Assembly: GCA_017311315.1 (NCBI GenBank)
Contig: CM029640.1
Location: 33,231,092 to 33,295,091, forward strand
DNA from: Dendrocalamus latiflorus
Taxonomy: Eukaryota; Streptophyta; Magnoliopsida; Poales; Poaceae
DNA length: 64,000 nt
Direction of reading: 5' to 3'
Under the pieces are notes generated by a model. That model was not told where the DNA came from, searched no databases, and worked only from the letters and a program-made list of their open reading frames with translations. Position 1 is the stretch's first letter. Every line of letters starts with the position of its first letter. Below, in pieces: positions 46,350-56,377 of this stretch. A program made the position numbers and the translations under genes.

Positions 46350-47745
46350 TCATTCATGAGCGCCTGAAAACGTATCTAGGGCATTAGTTAAGCCAAAAAG
46401 CATAATCAAGAACTCATAATGATCACGATGAGTACGAAAAGCAGTTTTCTCCACATCTGTAGAGTGCATGCGCACTTGATGATATCCACTGCAGAGATCT
46501 AGTTTGGTGAAGAAGCGATCCCCCTTCAGTTCATCCAAATCCAGATGGGAGGCCACCGTATGTGAGAAGAAAGTATGTGTTGTTCCGGAGTCTACTAGAG
46601 CACGAAAGAGTACACCATTAATCTGGACTGAAAATTGCATCATCTTTCCAGTACGTATGCCGGTGAGGGCATGAAGGGAATCTCCACCTGATCATCTCCA
46701 GTGACGATTAGATCATCCTCCTCATATAATTCAAAAAGGTATAGTCCTTTCATGGAACATTTGCCAGCATCGTCATGGGTAAATTTCTGTGGGCAATTGA
46801 AGCGCAAGCCCTTCATACAATGCTCGGCCATCTCCTCCGTAGTTAGACGATGGAATCTGGAGGTCGAATTCTTGGACGGCTATACTGGTGGCGCCGGCTG
46901 TGAGGAAGGTGTTGGCCCGACCCTTGGTGATGCTTGTGGTCTTGTGGAATAGAATTTGTGCCGCGTACAGGGGCTGCTTGCTGAAGAAACGTCCCTGATT
47001 TAACGGTCGGCTTAGACTCCTCCAAATCATCCACTGTCATCCGCTTCATGTAAACCTGCCCAAGACTCAATTGTTGCCTCCAAAGTGGATGGATTCTGCA
47101 ATTCGACATCAGTTTGCAAGGGATTGCGAAGACCTGCCGTGAAAATTTGCACTTGTTGCTTTTTGGTCATCTCATCACATCGGCAAAGAAGAGAAAGGAA
47201 TTGATCCTGGAATTCATCGATGGAGCCATCGCAACGAAGTTGAATCAATTCACCCAGCGGATTGTTTCGGATTGGAAGTCCGAAGCAAAGATTGACATAT
47301 TCAACGAAACGAGTACAAGTGGGCACACCATTGCTCCGTTCCAATTGATAATACCGTTGCTGAGTCGTCCCAATCATGTGGTGGGATGTAGCCATACCTT
47401 TTCTTCCTCTATTGTTCGTTGCCTCTAAAAAAATTGCTCACAATGGTTGAGCCAAGGCAAAAGATCCTCCTTGCCATCGAACATTGGAAAATACAATTTG
47501 TAGAAACGTGGAACGTCATGACCCCTGTAGCGATGCGGCTTGCTGGCGTTGCCCCTGTGTGCATCTTCATATGGAGTTGCTTTCGGCAACTGGCGGCTAG
47601 GGCTAGGCCCAAGACGCTCTCCAGGTCAGCAAGTTGTGTCTAATGGCCGCTGACTACCTGAAAAATCTGCACGAGTTGTTTGCTGAGATTAGCAAGAGAT
47701 GGAGCTTCCTCCATGAAGCCGGTAGGATCGTAGTCTCTGATACCA
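46350..47745 (-). pseudogene. Ty3/gypsy gag-protease-RT remnant
   Basis: Minus-strand order: gag (DGSIDEFQDQFLSLLCRCDE, about 47220), spacer pieces, protease ([20 protein letters not shown], about 46580), then immediately RT ([17 protein letters not shown], then [13 protein letters not shown], about 46400-46510). Protease and RT are fused in frame by a deletion that removed the normal linker and the start of RT. Integrase is absent. Confidence 0.85.
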
Positions 47746-47748
47746 AAA

Positions 47749-48103
47749 TGTTATGGTAGAAGATAACAGTCCAGGAAAGCTCAAAGTCGCCCTCACGCGG
47801 AGGCTCCGACCTGAACAAACCGGTTAAGAACTAATTGTTTTATTGCTTAATCCCCTCAAGTTACAATGTCTGCCTTAATATAACAGGCGCCTGAGACTAA
47901 ATAAAGAAAGACATATCATATTTAGCAGAAGGAAATCACAATACTATCCTAAGGATGGAAACTACTCATGAAGCCTATCTCCTTCCGAGTGGCCAGTCTC
48001 TCCTGACAAATTCTGCGCTGTAGCCGACTTGGAACTGGTTGTCACTGTTCCCGGTTCGGCAATACAGCGTTGATATTTCTTCCCAATGAATGCGTCCACA
48101 ACA
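47749..48103 (-). repeat. Probable 5' LTR of the gypsy remnant
   Basis: Reads TGTTATGG to CCACAACA on the plus strand. A minus-strand TGGTATCAGAGAC (47733-47745) lies 3 bp inside, as a tRNA-Met-type primer site should. The partner LTR was not found, so the outer end is tentative. Confidence 0.5.
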
Positions 48104-48639
48104 CAAGGTGAAAGTTCATAGATGCTCTACATATACATTCATGCTTGTGAATGATCAAGAACAACACGATTAAATTAAGCAAAAGGAGAGAAAACGTTTA
48201 GCATGCATTTTTACAATCCAATGTCTTGCAGATGAAGGGTCACAATCATGCATCGCCTGTAACTCAGATTTCAAAAGCTTTTCCTCGGGCGTAGAATGCA
48301 TTATTCTGCACGTTATGTGGGCATGCAATTTCAACTTCAACATTTACCTCAACTACCTGTGATGGAAAAGTAAGCAAAGAAGATGATGATGCAAAGAAGT
48401 GCACATTCTGCATGCAGTGTAGAGTTGGAATAAATTAAGCTTAGAACCTTATTCATAAAGAATGGACTGGTCAGATCAAATGAATTGATGCAAAAATCAA
48501 CAAGCAAGTAAAAAAGGCATGGCCCAATGTTATGCTGGAAGTGGACAGGTGAGATTGCATGATTTTGAATTGAGAATTTTGGTTACCACACAAAAAAGAA
48601 AGCCTACACGACACGGCTGGTAGGCAACCTACCTGATTA

Positions 48640-48915
48640 GGGGTGTTTGGTTGCCAGCCACACTTTGCCACAGGTTGCCACGCCTAAGGTTAGGCAAGTT
48701 TGACCAACTTGGTAGCTGTTTGGTTGCAGCCACAGTTGTGGCAAGATTCCCTTCCAGCAAACTAGGTCCCACGCGTCAGTGACTCAAAAAAGTGTGGCAA
48801 GATTCCCTTAGGCTTGCTAAGGTGTGGCAAAGAATTTGAGCACCTCAACTTAGGCAAGTGTGGCAATTTTTGTTGGCAAATGGTGGCAAAGTGTGGCTAG
48901 CAACCAAACAGCCCC
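48640..48915. mobile_element. Tourist-like MITE inserted in an amine oxidase exon
   Basis: Inverted ends GGGG(T/C)TGTTTGGTTGC and CAGCCACACTTTGCCA. TA flanks both sides (48638-48639, 48916-48917), or a degenerate TTA/CTA. The interior repeats GGCAA(A/G)TGTGGC motifs. It separates the last two codons of an exon from the rest. Confidence 0.8.
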
Positions 48916-49093
48916 TATAAGCCCCGTTAGGTTTGCAGTCAACTGCCATGTCCATACGGGCAACAAAGAAATGTCCAACCGGTGCATACAAACTAGGGGC
49001 AATCGTCGTGCCATATTTCCTTTGTTCCCCAGGCATTAGAGCTCCCAAGCTAAGAATTCCAGTAAGCTTTACTTCTGCTTCTATCTTACCATC

Positions 49094-50740
49094 CTACAAC
49101 CAAGAAAATCAACAACAATCACATAGGGAAGACAGAACAATATGATCTAACAAGAAAACTCAGCTTTTGGAACTGGAATTCATTGGTGGGTAGAACTATA
49201 ATTACACCAGACATTAAAAGAAAAGGGTAAACTGATACTTGATAAATTGCCAATAAAACCCGTATACATAGTTAGCAACTGTGCATATAAATGACACAGT
49301 AAGCCTCCTTGAACATCTAACTTAAGCTAATCCTGTACTCCAATCTTGATGTTTCCAGAGGATTCCATGATCCTCATGTAAACAAACACAATTAGCAATG
49401 GTCTCCATACCACCAGTAAAATTTGTAAAATGTGCAACAAAATATTTTATGAAACCCAAGCAGTCACATCCCTACACAAAACAATTACGATTAGTTAGAT
49501 TAAAGTATAAAAAATAGTAGGTCAAACCACCTTTTAAGTGCAAACCATGCAAAAATATCTTGGCAAGGGCACAAAATCAACATGAAAAATTACTGAGCAT
49601 TTTGATAAGATAGTCCTCAGTGTAATAAACCAGACAGTAATTGATGAGGACATCTCTACTACTACTACATCATCGTCGCCTTCTTCAAATTGTCCAAAAG
49701 GTCTAATGACTAGAACCAAACTTTTAAATAAACAGAAGAATTTGTTTCTTAACGAATTTTCTTCTATTAATAACTCTATACTAGCTTATGCCAGTTTCTT
49801 GTGTATACTTAGATATGAGGAGGGAACCAAAGCACTAGGGAAGCACAAGGCTAGCAAGCAAGAAGATATTCAGTCCATTGATTCATGCCACAAGGATAGA
49901 GGCCCACGGCTTAGAGAGGAGCTGACCAAAGGAAGATGGACCTGCGGGTCATGCATTTAGCTACACCTTAATTGATACAGCTATATAATAGTTAAAAGTC
50001 TACACATTTTTGTTAGTTGGGCCTTAAACCTAATTGCATATGTGCGGATGGTGTGTAACCATCTCGCACGGAGGGGGCAAGTCGACTAGATATCCATCAA
50101 AACAGGACACGACTAGAATACGGAGGAACAGTACGTCTTCTGTACGAGACTAGATATTGAGTTCAGCGTTTGTGCATGATTCTGGAGTTTTTGATAGCCA
50201 TCAAAATTCAGTAGAAAATTTAAGAGTTTTTATAAATTGAGATCGTTCAACCTTTCCGTTAGGAATTGAAAACGCGATAAAGCTTTCGCTTGATGGTCGT
50301 GAAGTCCAGCGCATGTGATCTTACGAATTAAAGAGCGTTGGTTCTTGCATTGGCAACGGAAGATCGCTACGATTCGAGAGGCTGCACGTGAGTATGCAAT
50401 TCTATGTCAAGAAGATCGGACGACCCTGTATCAGTAATATTTCAATTCAAGGGGAAATTTCCGGAAAATTACAAATTAAAAAGAATAGGCAGAGGAAAAG
50501 GGACAAAAGCTATTATTCCTTGTAAATTAATCTTTTTGTTTCACTCAGCAAAGGCGGAATTTTGACTTGAAATTTTAATAGTTACTAGGATATTACTACA
50601 CTGAGAACTAAAATCCTTCAGAAAATTTTCAAGTTGATTTGGTAGCCCAACCAAGATGATTTGCATTACTATAATGGGGGTGGTTTGTACTAGATGTCCC
50701 CAAAATAAAAATGAAGAGTGTTTACAGGAAACAGCTGATG
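49094..50740. other. AT-rich gap within the amine oxidase pseudogene
   Basis: The exon with the TPQ precursor tyrosine and HEEDHG-type motif is expected here but no such frame is visible on the minus strand. No other gene is supported. Confidence 0.45.
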
Positions 50741-51129
50741 AACCATCTTAAGAGAGTGCGTTCTTGCCAAGCCCATCTTCCCCAGCATCAAATGCATTCT
50801 TCCGATAATGCAGTTCATTTGGATCGCCATAAGGAACAACCATCTCAACAAAACTCAGCATGTGATCAGCAATAGGTCGACGTCCATGGCTTCCATCAAC
50901 GTATGCAACAGAATGAATAACTAAACCTTCTTTGGGTGTGAAACCAATACGGAAGTTCCACTTGTCAACAGAAATAATTAGTGACATTTCTAGAGTAGGT
51001 TGAAAGAGTAGACACTAGACAACCATTTTACCTTCTGCCATTCCACAAAGTAGCCATTAATACAGAAACTTGGGCCTTCAGGTTGATTGATAATAAGAGG
51101 TTTCACATCGCTTCTGTCACCACCACGTC

Positions 51130-51788
51130 CCGCGCAACTTCTCTGACTTTACAAGCGTGACTTTACTTCGTAAAGCCCCTCCATCCAGCGATCAACGCCC
51201 AGGATTTTTTCCAGCGTTTTTTGATTTTTCTTACTTCTAATTTTTAGCTTTTTTATTTTTATCTTTTTCTAGTTTTTTCTTTTTTCTTATATTTCTTTAT
51301 ATTATCTGTGTTAAAATAACCTGTTTTTTATTTAAAAAATAGGTTATTTTAACACAGATAATATAAAGAAATATAAGAAAAAAGATAAAACTAGAAAAAG
51401 ATAAAAATGCTAAAAATTAGAAGTAAGAAAAATAAAAAAACTGGAAAAAATCCTGGGCGTTGATCGCTGGATGGAGGGGCTTTACAAGTAAAGGCATCTG
51501 TAGTGTATGAAAAGAGGAGGTCTTAAGCCACCTTAAGGTCAACCTTATACATTACAGGGGTGACCTTAAGCAGACCCTAAGCAAAAAAAACTTAAGGCTG
51601 GTCCTCAAGCTAAAGACCTGGCCATAAGCATTAAAATACAATTTTTCTTTATCTGCCAAGTGGGACCGTCTTGAGGCCCCTTGGGTTATATACACTATAG
51701 AATTGGTCTTAAGGTTTAGATGGGACCCACCTTAAAACCCTTTAGGTTATATACACTACAGATGCCCTAAGTCAGAGAATCTCGCTCG
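51130..51788. mobile_element. Mutator-type MITE, copy 2 (disrupts amine oxidase exon)
   Basis: A 9-bp duplication CACCACGTC (51121-51129, 51789-51797) flanks it. The ends carry the inverted ACTTCTCTGACTT and the core is the same AT-rich hairpin as 13123-13566. A 276-bp Tourist-like MITE is nested near its right end. Confidence 0.88.
51492..51767. mobile_element. Nested Tourist-like MITE, 276 bp
   Basis: Ends (A/G)GGCATCTGTAGTGTAT are inverted. A TAA duplication flanks it (51489-51491, 51768-51770), as for PIF/Harbinger-related Tourist elements. The interior repeats CTTAAG(G/C) motifs. Confidence 0.9.
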
Positions 51789-52110
51789 CACCACGTCACC
51801 ACCTCGTGTTTCCCCAGGAGTGTAGTTTCTCAGATGATCTGGTGGGGCAGAGGGACAAACTTCCTATCTTCAAACTCTATCACAACATTATTCTGCATAT
51901 CAACAACAATATGGATCCCTTCAACAGTACGTGCATCACGGCGCCTCCGGCCGCTGCCGCTGCCACGGCGACGTTTCCGGCGGCGACGGTCGGGCGGGGA
52001 GCGGCGGCGCGCGTACGCCGCCGCAGCAGCCCTGCGCTTTTTCCTCAGCTGCTGCCATTGGAGAGCGTCCGCTACCTGATCGTGCCCGTACCGTCCGACT
52101 CTCCGGCAAC

Positions 52111-53155
52111 CACGATCTGACATGCAGCACCAGCCCCTCCGCCTCCTTCACCTCCTCCCCGCCTCGGCCTCGGCTGATTCGACTTCCATTCGTGTAGGGG
52201 GTGCGGGTTTGGGGCTATGGTTCCGACGAGAGCCCTACGCCGCGGTATGGGGGTTCGCGTCTCGGCGGCGAGCGGCCAAGCGGAGGAGACGAGACGTGGA
52301 GGAGGGGGGGGGGGGGGGGGGTTTGGGTTTTGGGCTGGGTGTTTCGCTGTTGTGCTTTTGCTTTTAGGTGGTGACTGGTGAGCGCAGGTGGGGCTCGCGT
52401 GGTTGCGTTTATAAGAACTGTTCACAAAAATGATAATATAGCTATTTTTTTAAGTTTGATCAATTTTTTGTAAATTTAACCTCCCACCAAGCTCGGTAAC
52501 CGCAGCAGTCACATGTCACCTACCGTACAACTGAGCTCGACAGTATCTGCCAAGCCACAGTTGCTGAGCTCGCTGTTGATCCCCCAAAAATGGGCAAGTA
52601 ATTAATACTAATTAGGATTAGCGTGAATCAAATGTAATCAACACTAATTAAATATAATTATCACTAATTGAATATCATTAGCACTAATTAAGCATAAGCA
52701 GTACTCATCATGGGCGGGTGGCCGATGTCCTACCGAGCTCCTCTAGCTCGGTAGGTATCTACCGAGTTTAAGAAGAAGGTTAGATTTACAGAAAACAGAT
52801 ATTCAAAAGTTAAATTTAAAGAAAAAGGCTACGTTACTATTTGTGTGAAAGTTCCATTTATAAAGGTGGCCGCCCGCAGCTACAGCTTTGTGTAGTGTCG
52901 TTCCATCTTGGAGTAGGTGCGGTGGCTGTCTCACAGTGGTGGAGCTAAAAAATTTATGTTGGGTTTGCACCATTGGTGTTTAAAGATAAGATCAAAGATA
53001 GTTGTTAAATGATTATCGGTTGATCAAATGTAGCATTGAGTAAACCATACATACTTAATATTCCTATATAATTAGTTGAGCTTTCTTTCTAATTGATTGG
53101 CTACTTTACATATTTAATTGTGAAACCAACTTATTTTATGGAGTGATAACAATAA
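52111..53155. other. Intergenic DNA
   Basis: 52111-52400 is GC-rich with an 18-nt poly-G run (52304-52321), and open frames there are compositional. The rest is AT-rich with no supported feature. Confidence 0.4.
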
Positions 53156-53709
53156 CAAATAATAATATTGATAAAAATAATTTAAATATGTGTGAACATG
53201 CTATTACAAATGTATATCCATTTCACCATTTTTTATTAGTATGCTAGGCTCCTAATGTCAGTTCATGTACCCTACTACCCAAGAAACACACGGTTTTTAG
53301 TACATCTATACTTAGCAAGCTAATATTTGCGCCTATTTATAACACATATAGTTTCAAAATTTATAAGTAAAATATATAAGATACCCAATGTTAATTTTGA
53401 ATCATCGCACTTATCATGATGGTTGTAACGACAAATAATAATATTGATAAAAATAATTTAAATATGTGTGAACATGCTATCACAAATGTATATCCATTTC
53501 ACCATTTTTTTATTAGTATGCTAGGCTCCTAATGTCAGTTCATGTACCCTACTACCCAAGAAACACACGGTTTTTAGTACATCTATACTTAGCAAGCTAA
53601 TATTTGCGCCTATTTATAACACATATAGTTTCAAAATTTATAAGTAAAATATATAAGATACCCAATGTTAATTTTGAATCATCGCACTTATCATGATGGT
53701 TGTAACGAT
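53156..53709. repeat. Recent tandem duplication, unit about 277 bp
   Basis: 53156-53431 is repeated at 53432-53709. By eye the copies differ at one substitution (CTATTACAA versus CTATCACAA) and one T-run length change. Non-coding. Confidence 0.95.
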
Positions 53710-53879
53710 ACAAACAAATAGAGAATCAGGTTGACACTTCATTTTTTAATTAGAAAATAAAGAATTTTCTAAAACCTAAATAAAATAAGTACTTGCATAA
53801 CATTTACTTGCTACCATATAGGTTGAGAAAAAAATGTGTAGCTGTTTATAAAATCCAAACACACACACACATATATATT

Positions 53880-54310
53880 TTAAAAAATTAGAGGTGTCTG
53901 TGGATACCGGACACCTGGCGGGCTCCGCCCATACTGTCTCGGTCGGCGGCTCGGCCGACTACTTCCGTCTTTTTCCTTGGAGCGGGTTGGGAGGAGTACC
54001 CTCGTGGTGTACACTAGGATTGCTAGAAACGGCGGACCATCTGGTTGGTTTAATCTCAAATTAATCAGGCGATCACTCGAGTTATTATTATATGATCTCT
54101 CGAGTATTGTATAGAGGTGGCGACCCGCCCCCTCACGACGCTGGCGGCGGTCTCCTCCCTCGCCGGCGCAACTCCGACGGAGATGGCCGACATGGGCGCC
54201 ATGGACGCGGCTCGACGCTGAACGGGAATGGGATCGCGATCTGATGGCTCTGATTGGCTCCCGTTTGAAATCAACGGCAGATTTTGGTGACCACAAGATG
54301 GGCAAGTCAA
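53880..54310 (-). other. GC-rich open frame of uncertain meaning
   Basis: A minus-strand frame (about 141 codons, Arg/Ser-rich) covers GC-rich DNA at 53900-54300. No family is recognised. It might be a fragment of a 5' exon or chance. The remainder up to 55030 shows no supported gene. Confidence 0.2.
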
Positions 54311-55030
54311 AAACGCCCGTAAATTAAGGGAAATCTCTTTTCATCATCATGTATGTTAGTGCGATTAAACTGTGTAAATACTTTCGAGCACTATATGCGG
54401 GTCACTAGACTCACTACCACTAAGGATATTTATATCAGTTCTTGCCACAATCTATCTTCTATTTTTATGGGGGTGCAATTGTTTAGCAGAGTTATTTTTA
54501 AGGTTCAACAAATTAGAGACCACGGATCAAATCTGAAAAACTCCGTAAAAACTTAAGGTGTGGTTATTTTTTTAAAGGAAGCGTGACATAATTGGTGTTA
54601 TAATCAGCTACCAAAAGTTTGGAATTTGTGTTTCGGGCTAGCAATCTAGAAAAGTAGTGAGTAATCTAGAGAAATAGTACAGGACATGCAAGTAGTGCAT
54701 CCAATGGAGGCCTATCCGGTATCCTCTTCTACCACCAAGTACTCAAAGCAACAATGGGAGGGAGCCATTATCACTGTAGACCGTTGGATCACGAAAGGGC
54801 GTGTGAGATTTCACCCCTGGTACTGTAGTATTTCACTGTGGCTACAACAGACGCTGCGGCGATGTGCCGTAGCGGTCTCCTCCATCTATTGATCTGGTGC
54901 GCCGGATTTTGATCCAACGAATGACGGCGAGCAAGAGCTAATGCCAGGGCGCCGTAGCTGCAATAGCAGAGAATGCGCGTCCACGTCTAGCTGGCTTATG
55001 TTAGTGTCGATCGAAGCCGTGGGTAGACAG

Positions 55031-55831
55031 TGTTAGAAATTTAGGCAAATTACGACATAATTTAATCCAGAAATTACCAATTAAAATCATGACAAGAGTT
55101 GTGCTAGTACCATTCATTTTTAGAACACTAAACAGTGTAACTAACTCTATGAACAATACTGTAAAGATCAGGAACAAAATGTTATACCCAGAGGCGGGGC
55201 CAGTGCCAGAGGCACCGGATGCGCCGTTCTGCTCAGTTGACATGAGCAGCTATTCGATGTAGTCGATCTCAGTTGGTGCAGGACGAGGTACGCAGTGCAG
55301 TCCCTTGAACGACCTTCTGGAAGTAGTTGTACTTGCCGTGTAATGGAATGCCGCCGGGAATTAGCCGATCACGTCGTGTACAGAAGCGAGCAGTCGTGCT
55401 GAGCACTCCCCAAAAACCTGATCGCCCGCCTATCCGTGCAGATGTCACAGCTGGACGTGGTTTCGGAGGCCTGCTCTCCCAAACGCCTGTGCGCGCAGGA
55501 GCTGGGACGGGGAAAAACTCGGAGGAGCAGCTCAACAGAGAGGAGAAGGTGTGGTTTCTGTGTCTCGCTCGAGGCTACTGTCGGACGCCCGAGCTTATAC
55601 GCGTGCGGAGAAGATGAAGAGACAGGAAGCGTTACCGGGACAGGGGAGTAATCGCAAGTAACGGACAGTAACTCTCGCACAATTACTACTTGAAACCGAC
55701 GGAATTAATTCCGGTAACTGCTCACTTAATGCCTTTATCAATCCATGCACTTAGCATTTAATATGGGCATTAGGATTTATTTGATTTAATTGTTGAATTA
55801 AAAATGGACCAAGCCCAAATTAAATCCAACA
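55031..55831 (-). repeat. 3' LTR, 801 bp
   Basis: Pairs with 60306-61142 at over 99 percent identity apart from one 36-bp unit. Contains the last part of a short open frame shared with the other LTR. Confidence 0.95.
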
Positions 55832-56377
55832 ATCCCCACCAAATTCTAGGGCACATATGAAATACTCTCAATTCTCTATTATTTGATATACCAGTGTTTT
55901 GATGGAGACTGTTAAGTTGAACATCCACCTAGAACAAAGGTTACACTTCTTCACAACTGAACAATGGACTATGCCTTGAATTGACAGTTTTGTGCGAAAT
56001 AAGTTTCACCTAAGTCCTTTACTGATACTAGGCTGCCTAAAGCATCCCCTCTGGTTGGAGCATATAAGTCAAACTCCTTGGCCTTTCATGAGTATCTAGA
56101 GATCACCCAAATCTCATAGACTGTGACCAGCAGTCAAACTCATATAGGTGTGTGTTCCTCATAAGATGTTCTGTAGGACAACATCTCTGCTTCAACAAGC
56201 CACTCGGATCACATTAAGGTATAAACCAACCTGCCTTACAGGATAAGAGAGAAGTGCATCTCATACGACATGGACCTTGTTAAGGGTCTCTCCTCACAGT
56301 CTACCACTAGCTTGTGTTCACCATCCTACTTCACGGGATCTCCGATCACATAGGACATGTTACCACTATGATAGACT

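Larger units (their letters stand above)
48215..52110 (-). pseudogene. Copper amine oxidase pseudogene
   Basis: The family oxidises polyamines with a copper/TPQ centre. Minus-strand exons: 51789-51925 ([14 protein letters not shown], then a 1-nt shift before [13 protein letters not shown]), 51032-51120 ([22 protein letters not shown]), about 50755-50960 ([20 protein letters not shown]), 48916-49093 plus 48633-48639 ([20 protein letters not shown]) and 48215-48356 (VVEVNVEVE, then shifted [20 protein letters not shown]). Missing: the N-terminal domains, the exon with the TPQ tyrosine (NYEY/NYDY) and the last exon. The copper-ligand H-x-H is replaced by VGHFF. At least three 1-nt frameshifts occur, and two MITE insertions split exons. 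Confidence 0.9.

Noticed and set aside
55369..55680. Short LTR open frames (Ser/Arg-rich, both strands)
   Set aside because: Identical frames recur in the other LTR; no protein family is recognised.
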